The notes: generated from the letters alone by a model not told the origin. DNA of 10,463 bases from Candidatus Staskawiczbacteria bacterium RIFOXYD1_FULL_32_13 (GCA_001820485.1 MHPU01000017.1:1-10463), one strand, 5' to 3'; numbered from the stretch's first letter, positions 1 through 4,985 are shown. Numbers and translations are program-made.

Positions 1-15
1 TTATTTCTAATGGGT

Positions 16-46
16 AAAACTAGTTCTTAACAGGACTAGTTTTTTT
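16..46 (+). terminator. Intrinsic terminator of an upstream unit
   Basis: A ten-pair stem (AAACTAGTTC at 17-26 with GGACTAGTTT at 33-42, one G-U pair) closes a six-base loop and runs into a seven-T tract. It probably ends a plus-strand gene lying left of the window; a TAA at 8-10 could be that gene's stop, but the reading frame cannot be verified. It insulates the Nudix gene from upstream transcription. Confidence 0.8.
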
Positions 47-58
47 ATATTTAATTGA

Positions 59-64
59 TATAAT
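59..64 (+). promoter_or_regulatory. -10 box of the Nudix gene promoter
   Basis: A perfect TATAAT lies just after the terminator and 15 bases before the ATG at 80, which would give a leader of about nine bases. No good -35 is visible because the terminator T tract occupies that position. The leader is A/T only, with no ribosome binding site. Confidence 0.45.
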
Positions 65-79
65 AAATAATAAAATAAA

Positions 80-541
80 ATGCCAAGAGAAAAATCTGTG
101 GGAGCTGTAATATATCGCAAACAAGATAATAAAATATATTATTTGCTTTTAAAGTACACAGCCAAGCATTGGGATTTTACAAAAGGACACATTGAGGTAG
201 GTGAAACAGAAGATCAAACATTAAGAAGAGAAGCAGAAGAAGAAACAGGTATTAAAGATTTAAGGGTAATAAAAGATTTTAAAGAATATCATAAGTATTT
301 TTTTAAACAATATAAAGATAAAATTTCAGAAACTGATAAGAAAAAAGATAAAATTCCATGGGTGTTTAAATTAGTTTCATTTTATTTGGCAGAAACAAAA
401 ACAAAAGAGGTTACAATTTCATGGGAGCATCAAGATTATAAATGGCTTGAATACGATGAAGCACTAAAACTAGTAACATTCAAAAATGCCAAGGAGCTTC
501 TCAAAAAAGCTAATGATTTTGTATTAGAAAATAAAATTTGA
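80..541 (+). CDS. Nudix hydrolase, Ap4A hydrolase-like
   Basis: The 153-residue protein is a single Nudix domain. The complete Nudix box GX5EX7REUXEEXGU spans residues 36-58, with the metal-binding REAEEE at 50-55. The preceding WDFTKGH (31-37) is typical of diadenosine tetraphosphate hydrolases of the NUDT2/MutT-like group, and the length fits that family. The expected role is cytosolic hydrolysis of dinucleoside polyphosphates or other nucleoside diphosphate derivatives; the exact substrate cannot be read from sequence. The start is the first ATG after a TATAAT at 59-64, with no Shine-Dalgarno. The stop codon TGA (539-541) lies inside the -35 box of the next gene's promoter, and no terminator follows, so read-through into the toxin-antitoxin pair is possible. 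The family is certain, the substrate is not. Confidence 0.9.
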   Translation: MPREKSVGAVIYRKQDNKIYYLLLKYTAKHWDFTKGHIEVGETEDQTLRREAEEETGIKDLRVIKDFKEYHKYFFKQYKDKISETDKKKDKIPWVFKLVSFYLAETKTKEVTISWEHQDYKWLEYDEALKLVTFKNAKELLKKANDFVLENKI

Positions 542-566
542 TTTTTGGACAAAAATTTGGTATAAT
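538..566 (+). promoter_or_regulatory. Promoter of the DUF6922-AbiEii pair, apparently leaderless
   Basis: TTGATT at 538-543, a 17-base spacer and a perfect TATAAT at 561-566. Only six bases separate the -10 from the ATG at 573, so transcription would begin at or within a base of the A of the start codon. The -35 overlaps the Nudix stop codon. Confidence 0.7.
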
Positions 567-572
567 GAAAGT

Positions 573-872
573 ATGAATCAAGAGTTTTTAAGGAACAATT
601 TTGGTCAAGGTATTTTGTGGTCAAAAGATATTAGGAACATGGATGTTAAAGAAGATAAAGTTTATATTATCCATCAGGTTTTAAGTTACGGGAACTTAAA
701 ACAAATAAGAAAGCTTTTTGAAGTTTATATGCCAAAAGAAATTATAGATGTATTTGTGAACTACCCCCAACGAATTTACTCGCCAGCAGTTTTCAATTTT
801 GTAAAGAATTTTATTTTAAATTTAAAAGAAAAAGATTTGTTACCAAATAAATATGTCAAAACTTCATTTTGA
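573..872 (+). CDS. DUF6922-like protein, putative antitoxin partner of the AbiEii-type toxin
   Basis: This 99-residue protein resembles the DUF6922 family: an N-terminal region around residues 10-25 with a tryptophan (ILWSKDIRNMDV), then a helical core 'VYIIHQVLSYGNLKQIRKLF' (about 31-50) and 'PKEIIDVFVNYPQRIYS'. Proteins of this family commonly sit directly before AbiEii-type nucleotidyltransferases in candidate-phyla genomes, which supports an antitoxin or accessory role; antitoxin activity is inferred from position only. The reading frame overlaps the next gene by 20 bases (853-872), so translation is probably coupled. It has no signal peptide or membrane segment and is presumably cytosolic. 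The ATG is placed immediately after the promoter, with no ribosome binding site. The family call rests on remembered pattern and should be confirmed by a profile search. Confidence 0.7.
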   Translation: MNQEFLRNNFGQGILWSKDIRNMDVKEDKVYIIHQVLSYGNLKQIRKLFEVYMPKEIIDVFVNYPQRIYSPAVFNFVKNFILNLKEKDLLPNKYVKTSF

Positions 873-1482
873 GCTTTTAGATAAAAATCAAAAAGAATGC
901 CTTGTAATTTTAACTAATTTTACTAAATATGGTGTTTTGGGTGGTGGCACTGCTTTGATGTTACAATTGGCTTTCCGTAAGTCATTTGACTTTGATATTT
1001 TTACTCCAAAACCAATTTCTAAACAATTTCTTTATAAAGTAAAAGAGCATTTTAAATCTATAAATATTACAGTTAATACTTCTGACGAATTAAGTTTTAT
1101 ATCTTTACCACAGGAAGTAAAAGTGAGTTTTATTTATTACCCGTATAAATCCTTACATAAAATAATTCCTTCTGATTATATTTCAGTTTTTAACTGGTAT
1201 GATATTGCTTTAGATAAAGCTCACACTATTGGTAGAAGAGGTGTTTGGCGTGATTATGTGGATATGTATTTTATTTTAAAATCAGGTTTTTCTTTGCAAG
1301 AAATTATTAAACAGTCAGTAAAAAAGTTTGGTGATTCTTTTTCTGAAAAGTTATTTTTATCGCAACTGGTTTACTTTAAAGATTTGGAGAATTTTACAAT
1401 TGAGTTTTTGGATCAAAAATATTTACAAAAAGATATTGAGAAATTCTTAGAAGAACAGGTGGGTAGGATAAGTTTAAAATAA
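853..1482 (+). CDS. AbiEii/AbiGii-family nucleotidyltransferase (putative toxin)
   Basis: A 209-residue protein with the AbiEii-type nucleotidyltransferase signature: GGGTALMLQL at residues 30-39 followed by RKSFDFDIF (42-50), giving the S44-D46-D48 metal-binding pattern. A second family block, K122 with RRGVWRDYVDMYF (128-140), supplies the usual lysine and RD-x2-D residues. Length fits the single-domain members. AbiEii proteins are the toxin half of type IV-like toxin-antitoxin and abortive-infection systems; some members transfer nucleotides to tRNA acceptor ends. The third catalytic carboxylate seen in some relatives after the beta-sheet core is not obvious here (VKVSFIYY at 89-96), so activity needs testing. 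It starts within the preceding gene's 3' end, and a terminator follows at 1506-1535, defining a two-gene operon. Confidence 0.85.
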   Translation: MSKLHFELLDKNQKECLVILTNFTKYGVLGGGTALMLQLAFRKSFDFDIFTPKPISKQFLYKVKEHFKSINITVNTSDELSFISLPQEVKVSFIYYPYKSLHKIIPSDYISVFNWYDIALDKAHTIGRRGVWRDYVDMYFILKSGFSLQEIIKQSVKKFGDSFSEKLFLSQLVYFKDLENFTIEFLDQKYLQKDIEKFLEEQVGRISLK

Positions 1483-1505
1483 TATCCCAAATAATAAATT
1501 GTTTT

Positions 1506-1535
1506 ACATTCTTGAGAAAATGAGAATGTTTTTTT
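1506..1535 (+). terminator. Terminator of the toxin-antitoxin operon
   Basis: ACATTCTT (1506-1513) pairs with GAGAATGT (1522-1529, one G-U) around an eight-base loop and is followed by a T tract of about seven. It lies 24 bases after the AbiEii stop. Confidence 0.75.
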
Positions 1536-1551
1536 GTATAGAAAATTACTA

Positions 1552-1582
1552 TTGACTTTTGGCGTCTGGGGGGGGGTATTAT
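1552..1582 (+). promoter_or_regulatory. Promoter with a nine-G homopolymer in its spacer
   Basis: TTGACT (1552-1557) and TATTAT (1577-1582) are separated by 19 bases, of which the last nine (1568-1576) are uninterrupted G. Loss of two G would give the optimal 17-base spacer. Predicted start is near 1589, leaving an A/T-only leader of about 80 bases with no ribosome binding site. Confidence 0.6.
1568..1576. repeat. Homopolymeric G tract (9 G)
   Basis: Nine consecutive G residues, the longest G run in a window that is overwhelmingly A and T. It sits between the -35 and -10 boxes, directly touching the -10. Such tracts are prone to slipped-strand length change. Confidence 0.9.
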
Positions 1583-1670
1583 AAAGTAAATTTGAAATTT
1601 AAAATTTTTAATTTAAAATAAAGGTCGAAAATAGATTTGAAAATATAAAAATATTTAAAAAAATAATAAT

Positions 1671-2243
1671 ATGTCATTTAATCCAGATAGTTTAAATAAT
1701 GAAGCCGAGGTGTCGGAGGCAGAAGGCGATGAAACAGAACCTAAATTAGGAGAGGTTTATGTTTATGCAGTAGAGGAAACTAGAAGAGAAGAAAGTCACG
1801 TTACCCGTCAGGGTTTTGGTTATAGTACGCCTCTTGAAAAACCAGAAACCGAAATACGTTTTGCTTATAGCGGACAATTTTATACGCCTGAAGCTCAAAG
1901 AAGACAGGGTTGGACGGGCGGTGCGAGGAATGCGAGAGAAAATTTAAAATCTTTGGCCATAAGTTTTTCAGAAAATTACTTAAGGTCAAGGGGTAATGAA
2001 GAAAAAGAAACTGGAAAAAAAACTGATTTCACTTTTAAATTCGATCCAGCCCCAGACACAGAAAAAGGAAGTTATTCCAATGAAAGAAAATCTAGATCAT
2101 TAACTCCAGAAGAGCAAGAAGAATTTTTAGAAGCTTTTCGAGAAGCAAATAAGGAATCTGTTGCCAAGGAAGCTACTAAAAAGATCACGTCAAAGTCAGT
2201 AAAAAAAACATTACCGCCTCCGGCGCCAAAAAGGAAAAAATAA
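1671..2243 (+). CDS. Uncharacterised charged, low-complexity protein
   Basis: This 190-residue protein is not recognised. It has an acidic N-terminus (residues 11-24 rich in E and D), a mixed central part with 'GEVYVYAVEETRREE' (27-41) and 'FAYSGQFYTPEAQRRQGWTG' (64-83), and a strongly basic tail ending in a PPPAP stretch and KRKK. A helix-prone stretch 'LTPEEQEEFLEAFREANKE' lies at 144-162. There is no signal peptide, membrane segment or known catalytic motif, and much of it is probably disordered; the basic tail could contact nucleic acid, which is only a suggestion. GC is somewhat higher than in neighbouring genes. It stands alone between two terminators, behind a promoter with a G9 spacer. 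The start is the first in-frame ATG after the A-rich leader. Confidence 0.75.
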   Translation: MSFNPDSLNNEAEVSEAEGDETEPKLGEVYVYAVEETRREESHVTRQGFGYSTPLEKPETEIRFAYSGQFYTPEAQRRQGWTGGARNARENLKSLAISFSENYLRSRGNEEKETGKKTDFTFKFDPAPDTEKGSYSNERKSRSLTPEEQEEFLEAFREANKESVAKEATKKITSKSVKKTLPPPAPKRKK

Positions 2244-2250
2244 TATAAAT

Positions 2251-2284
2251 AAAAACAGTCCGCGATGAGGCGGGCTGTTTTGTT
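2251..2284. terminator. Bidirectional terminator between convergent units
   Basis: AACAGTCCGC (2254-2263) pairs with GCGGGCTGTT (2270-2279, one G-U) around GATGAG. It is flanked by A5 on the left and TTTTG on the right, so it can stop the plus-strand gene ending at 2243 and the minus-strand ribosomal operon ending at 2293. Confidence 0.85.
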
Positions 2285-2292
2285 GTAAAAAT

Positions 2293-2643
2293 TTATTTTG
2301 CGGTTACTGATTCTACAATTTTTTTGAAAATTTCTGATTGTTTTTCTGCTAATTGGGACAATATTTTTCTATCAATTTCTATTTTATTATCTTTTAATGC
2401 TTTAATGAATTTACTGTAATTAATTCCCAAAGGTCTTACAGATCCATTAATATGAGCATTCCAAAGTTGTCTATTTGTTCTTTTTTTAGCCTTTCTATCA
2501 CGGAATGCATAAGTCCAAGCATGGCGCAATGCATCTTTAGCTAATCTTAATTTTGATTTTCTACCCCATTGAAAACTCTTGGCGTGTTTTAGCAAATGTT
2601 TTCTATGTTTTCTGGCTGCAGTTGATTTTTTTACTCTTACCAT
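2293..2643 (-). CDS. rplT: 50S ribosomal protein L20
   Basis: The 116-residue protein matches bacterial L20 over its full length: basic N-terminal extension 'RVKKSTAARKHRKHLLKHAK', then AFRDRKAKKR (46-55), RQLWNAHIN (58-66) and the C-terminal 'YSKFIKALKDNKIEIDRKIL' block. L20 binds 23S rRNA domain II, is essential for early 50S assembly, and represses its own operon in several bacteria. It is the last gene of infC-rpmI-rplT, four bases after the rpmI stop, so translation is likely coupled. No Shine-Dalgarno is visible before the ATG. The transcript ends at the bidirectional terminator at 2251-2284. Confidence 0.97.
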   Translation of the reverse strand: MVRVKKSTAARKHRKHLLKHAKSFQWGRKSKLRLAKDALRHAWTYAFRDRKAKKRTNRQLWNAHINGSVRPLGINYSKFIKALKDNKIEIDRKILSQLAEKQSEIFKKIVESVTAK

Positions 2644-2647
2644 ATAA

Positions 2648-2839
2648 TTATACTTTTAATTGTAAATATCTTCTTAATCTTTTAATTTCACTCTTTGAAA
2701 CTAAAACCATTTTGCGACCCTTTCTTTTAGCTGCTCCAGTCTTTTTTGATCTATAATGGTTCTGACCAGCTACTCTTCTTAGAATTTTACCATTTTTGGT
2801 AACTTTAAACCTTTTTAAAAATGCTTTTTTTGCTTTCAT
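2648..2839 (-). CDS. rpmI: 50S ribosomal protein L35
   Basis: A 63-residue, highly basic protein with the L35 pattern: 'MKAKKAFLKRFKVTKNGKI', 'HYRSKKTGAAKRKGRK' and a C-terminal 'IKRLRRYL'. Length is normal for the family. It is a structural component of the 50S subunit. It sits in the conserved order between infC (18 bases upstream) and rplT (four bases downstream), fixing the operon assignment. The ATG is preceded by an A/T-rich stretch without a ribosome binding site. Confidence 0.96.
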   Translation of the reverse strand: MKAKKAFLKRFKVTKNGKILRRVAGQNHYRSKKTGAAKRKGRKMVLVSKSEIKRLRRYLQLKV

Positions 2840-2857
2840 ATTTTTATAGTTTTAATA

Positions 2858-3367
2858 TTATGCCTTTGATATTATTAATGTAAAACCTCTTGGCTCTCTT
2901 TTTAATTCTCTTTCAATTTTAATTGGTGTTAATTTATCTACTGTTTCTAAAAATAGTAAAATTTTATTTTTTGCATATTCTCCCATTGCTTTCTCTCTAC
3001 CTTTAAGTACCATACTTACTTTAACTTTGTCTCCATCTTTTAAAAAGTCTTCAGATTGCTTGGCTTTAGTTTCAATGTCATGCGGTGAAATATTAAATCC
3101 TAATCTTACTTCTTTTAGCTCAGTTTTAGTTTTTATTTTTGCTTTTCTTTCTTTTTTCTGTAATGAATATAGATATTTTCCATAATCTCCAATTCTGCAA
3201 ACAGGGGGGTCAACTTTTTCTGTAACTTGAATTAAATCTAAACTTTTTGATTTTGCTAAATCAATTGCAGAGAATACATCCATTATCCCGAGTTGTTCTC
3301 CGGTTTCAGATATTACTCTTACTTCCTTTGCTTTTATGAAATTGTTTATTGGTGTTTTATTTTGCAA
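2858..3367 (-). CDS. infC: Translation initiation factor IF-3, TTG start
   Basis: The 169-residue protein is full-length IF-3: N-domain with INNFIKAKEVRVI (7-19), EQLGIMD and PPVCRIGDYGKYLY; basic linker 'LQKKERKAKIKTKTELKEVR'; C-domain 'GFNISPHDIETKAKQSEDFL' and the block around VSMVLKGREK. IF-3 binds 30S, promotes subunit dissociation and proofreads the initiator tRNA and start codon. No ATG lies at the expected N-terminus: the best start is TTG at 3367-3365, and the first ATG would delete about 28 residues of conserved N-domain. A TATACA -10-like box at 3390-3385 would give a leader of about ten bases. It follows ssrA on the same strand and heads infC-rpmI-rplT. Confidence 0.95.
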   Translation of the reverse strand: MQNKTPINNFIKAKEVRVISETGEQLGIMDVFSAIDLAKSKSLDLIQVTEKVDPPVCRIGDYGKYLYSLQKKERKAKIKTKTELKEVRLGFNISPHDIETKAKQSEDFLKDGDKVKVSMVLKGREKAMGEYAKNKILLFLETVDKLTPIKIERELKREPRGFTLIISKA

Positions 3368-3384
3368 TTTGTAAAAAAAATTAA

Positions 3385-3390
3385 TTGTAT
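3385..3390 (-). promoter_or_regulatory. Possible -10 box before infC
   Basis: On the minus strand TATACA lies 17 bases before the TTG start of infC. The -35 position (TAGAGC) does not match well, so infC may instead be transcribed from the ssrA or smpB promoter. Confidence 0.35.
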
Positions 3391-3407
3391 AGTGCTTGCA
3401 CCGCGTA

Positions 3408-3426
3408 GCTCTAACGAAGTTAGAGC
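3408..3426 (-). terminator. Perfect hairpin just 3' of ssrA
   Basis: An eight-pair perfect stem (GCTCTAAC and GTTAGAGC) with a three-base loop lies four bases after the CCA end of the tmRNA. It has no T tract directly behind it; eight T follow only after about 27 further bases. It could be an inefficient terminator or a boundary for 3' maturation of tmRNA. Confidence 0.5.
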
Positions 3427-3430
3427 GAAG

Positions 3431-3782
3431 TGGTGGAAGTGGCGATATTGAAATCGCGTCCAGAAGTTATTTAAAAATAAATCTACAAATTTAGTTTATT
3501 TTGTTGTTGGAGTATTAATTAAGAAATAAACAAAATTATTAACACCTTAGCCAACGTTTAATTTTAACAAACTTCCGAAGGCAAGAAGCTGTCTATCCTG
3601 ATAATATAACACCTTTACTCCATCTATCAGGAGTTGATGGGAAAGATGGCATTAAGCGTATGCTAATGCTGGTTGCTTGTTGAAAATATTGGCAACTATT
3701 GGTTTTCTAAAAGTTTTGCGAGGTTTTAGAATACTCGATTTGCATTATTTTTAAAAGAACAACTGTCAAAGCTTGCACTCCC
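3431..3782 (-). ncRNA. ssrA: Transfer-messenger RNA (one-piece tmRNA)
   Basis: On the minus strand the ends form a tRNA-like acceptor: GGGAGTG at the 5' end (3782-3776) pairs perfectly with CACTTCC before A-CCA at the 3' end (CCA at 3433-3431). The conserved GGACGCG precedes a T-arm with stem GCGAT/ATCGC. The internal tag frame begins at GCC (3693) and ends at TAA (3652), encoding ANIFNKQPALAYA after the tRNA-borne alanine. Total length is 352 bases, normal for tmRNA, and the CCA is genome-encoded. It rescues stalled ribosomes with SmpB, whose gene lies immediately upstream on the same strand. The T-loop appears to have six bases (TTCAAT) rather than seven. The 5' D-loop region 'GCTTTGACAG' is a recognisable variant of the usual GGATTCGACGG. 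Confidence 0.95.
3652..3693 (-). other. tmRNA tag-peptide reading frame
   Basis: Thirteen codons plus TAA read A-N-I-F-N-K-Q-P-A-L-A-Y-A on the minus strand. The GCC resume codon, the near-universal AN start and the small hydrophobic end support it. The end is LAYA rather than the familiar LAA, so the degron seen by ClpXP, FtsH or Lon may differ. Confidence 0.85.
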
Positions 3783-3786
3783 GCGA

Positions 3787-3813
3787 AGCGCCCTGAGCGA
3801 AGTCGAAGGGCTT
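3787..3813 (-). repeat. GC-rich hairpin element between smpB and ssrA
   Basis: GCCCT and AGGGC (outer arms near 3812-3790) enclose a loop containing ACTTCGCTC, read on the minus strand. It overlaps the region just after the smpB stop and ends a few bases before the mature tmRNA 5' end. It could serve as a processing site for tmRNA; it is poorly placed as a terminator because no T tract follows. Confidence 0.5.
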
Positions 3814-4265
3814 TATTTTGATAATTCGCGATTAACTTCTCTGTCTATATCTCTACTTTTTATCTTTTCTTTCTTGTCGTATTTTTTCTTTCCACGAGCT
3901 AAGGCGAATTCAAGCTTTATCCTACCACTATTATCATAAACTTTCAAGGGGATAAGAGAAAAACCTTTCTCTTTTGATCTGCTCTGTAAATAATTGATTT
4001 CTTTTTTGTTTAAAAGCACTTTTCTTGTGCGTTCTATATTGTAGTCTACGGGGGTATTGTTGGGCTGGTAGGGGGGTATTTTAGTGCCGATTAACCCGGG
4101 TTCTTGTTTACTATTAAAAACCACATAAGAGCCCGTCAAAGTTATATGCCCGCCTCTTATTGATTTTACTTCTTGACCAAGTAAAACCAAACCAGCCTCG
4201 AATTTCTCGATAATTTCATAATCAAAATAGGCCTTTTTATTTTCCGAGTATATTTGATCTTTCAT
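3813..4265 (-). CDS. smpB: SsrA-binding protein SmpB
   Basis: A 150-residue SmpB of normal length. The OB-fold core has NKKAYFDYEI (9-18), EKFEAGLVLLGQEVKSIR (20-37) and GSYVVF; the conserved ALARGKKKYDKKEKIK lies at 121-136, followed by a basic tail (130-150) that in studied SmpB becomes helical in the mRNA channel. SmpB binds the tRNA-like domain of tmRNA and delivers it to stalled ribosomes. It is encoded 30 bases upstream of ssrA on the same strand, consistent with one unit supplying both partners. The ATG at 4265 sits nine bases after a TATTAT -10 box, so the mRNA has almost no leader and no ribosome binding site. Confidence 0.97.
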   Translation of the reverse strand: MKDQIYSENKKAYFDYEIIEKFEAGLVLLGQEVKSIRGGHITLTGSYVVFNSKQEPGLIGTKIPPYQPNNTPVDYNIERTRKVLLNKKEINYLQSRSKEKGFSLIPLKVYDNSGRIKLEFALARGKKKYDKKEKIKSRDIDREVNRELSK

Positions 4266-4274
4266 ATTATACTT

Positions 4275-4303
4275 ATAATATCATAAAAAATTATTATTGA
4301 CAA
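4275..4303 (-). promoter_or_regulatory. smpB promoter
   Basis: On the minus strand TTGTCA (4303-4298), a 17-base spacer and TATTAT (4280-4275). The predicted start is only about three bases before the smpB ATG. Confidence 0.7.
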
Positions 4304-4330
4304 GTTTTTTAGTCCGTGATGTTTTAATAA

Positions 4331-4347
4331 TTAGTATAAAATACTAA
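4331..4347. repeat. Perfect inverted repeat in the divergent intergenic region
   Basis: TTAGTAT (4331-4337) and ATACTAA (4341-4347) around AAA. It contains a TATAAA that could be a -10 for the micro-ORF at 4355. It may be an operator or chance in AT-rich DNA. The rest of 4304-4440 shows no other clear signal. Confidence 0.35.
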
Positions 4348-4354
4348 AAAATTA

Positions 4355-4450
4355 ATGAAATTTAAGACTATTTTTGACACTCTGAGCATATTTTTAGCTC
4401 TATTTTGGGAGATTTTCTTTGATTTTTCCACAGTTTATATCTTGACTTAA
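4355..4450 (+). CDS. Possible 31-residue hydrophobic micropeptide
   Basis: An ATG at 4355 opens a 31-codon frame ending TAA at 4448-4450. The peptide begins MKFKTIFDTL and is rich in F, I and L with a central 'SIFLALFWEIFF' that could span or lie on a membrane, the style of small membrane peptides or type I toxins. Fourteen bases upstream is TATAAA inside an inverted repeat. AT-rich intergenic DNA often encodes F/I/L-rich frames by chance, there is no ribosome binding site, and the frame end overlaps the -35 of the next promoter, so this is only a candidate. Confidence 0.2.
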   Translation: MKFKTIFDTLSIFLALFWEIFFDFSTVYILT

Positions 4451-4470
4451 AGGATTGAATAGACTATAAT
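4442..4470 (+). promoter_or_regulatory. Strong promoter of the small membrane protein gene
   Basis: TTGACT (4442-4447), a 17-base spacer and a perfect TATAAT (4465-4470). Predicted start near 4477 leaves a leader of about 70 bases before the ATG at 4547. Confidence 0.75.
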
Positions 4471-4487
4471 GATACAATAATGTAAAT

Positions 4488-4516
4488 ATCTTAAGTTGTC
4501 AATTTAAGATTTTTTT
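4488..4516 (+). promoter_or_regulatory. Attenuator-like hairpin in the leader
   Basis: ATCTTAA (4488-4494) pairs with TTAAGAT (4504-4510), followed by six more T. It has the layout of an intrinsic terminator but lies between the promoter and the coding start, so it could attenuate the gene or end a short RNA of about 40 bases. The stem is A/T-rich and therefore weak. Confidence 0.45.
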
Positions 4517-4546
4517 GTTAGTTTAGCAAACATAAAATATAAATTT

Positions 4547-4948
4547 ATGAGTACTAAAATAAATACTGAGTTAGAATTAGCACCTAAAAAAATTAAAGTT
4601 AAGAAGATGTTGCCAGCAGTAGTTTTAGCAACAACTTTTTATTATTCTTCGATATTTACTCTTGGCTTGATGCTTGGATATTTAGCTACAAGATTATATT
4701 GTAAAAAGATGGGTATTGATGAAGAAAGTGGAGATAAAATATTTTTTGATGTTGGTAAAAAATGGACTATTCATTTACACCATTGGATAATGGGAGTGAT
4801 TGTTATTGCTTTTGTTTCTTTAGCTGGTTGGAGTCAAGAAATTCCTGTATTTTTGTGGGGAGCTTTATTTGGAATGATGGCTCAAGATATTTATGATTAC
4901 AATGATTGGCATGAAGTTATAATAAAAAAAGAAGAAGTAAAAATTTAA
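4547..4948 (+). CDS. Small integral membrane protein with HLHHW motif
   Basis: A 133-residue membrane protein I cannot assign to a named family. After a polar basic N-terminus (1-20) it has a hydrophobic segment at about 21-47, a soluble loop (51-72), a second segment at about 78-94 and a third at about 99-113. Just before the second segment lies HLHHWIMG (76-83), and after the third lies QDIYDYNDWHE (112-122). Histidines and acidic residues at the same membrane face could form a metal or proton site; that is inference. Expression would start from the promoter at 4442-4470 through a leader with a terminator-like hairpin. There is no ribosome binding site before the ATG. A GAAA-loop terminator follows at 4964. 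Confidence 0.8.
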   Translation: MSTKINTELELAPKKIKVKKMLPAVVLATTFYYSSIFTLGLMLGYLATRLYCKKMGIDEESGDKIFFDVGKKWTIHLHHWIMGVIVIAFVSLAGWSQEIPVFLWGALFGMMAQDIYDYNDWHEVIIKKEEVKI

Positions 4949-4963
4949 AATATAAAATTTAAG

Positions 4964-4985
4964 AGTGCGAGAAATCGCACTTTTA
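4964..4985 (+). terminator. Terminator with GAAA tetraloop
   Basis: AGTGCGA (4964-4970) pairs with TCGCACT (4975-4981) around a GAAA (GNRA) tetraloop, followed by TTT. It lies 16 bases after the membrane-protein stop. The T tract is short, so it may be leaky into the tRNA gene. Confidence 0.65.

Noticed and set aside
436..624. Minus-strand frame across the Nudix/antitoxin junction
   Set aside because: It overlaps two supported genes and a promoter on the other strand, and the protein is low-complexity without a family.
2553..2756. Plus-strand hydrophobic frame opposite rplT-rpmI
   Set aside because: It is the antisense of lysine-rich ribosomal genes, which automatically yields F/L-rich translation.
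4297..4340. Plus-strand promoter using TTGACA at 4297-4302
   Set aside because: No -10 lies at 16-19 bases; the next TATAAA is over 30 bases away. The hexamer is the complement of the smpB -35.
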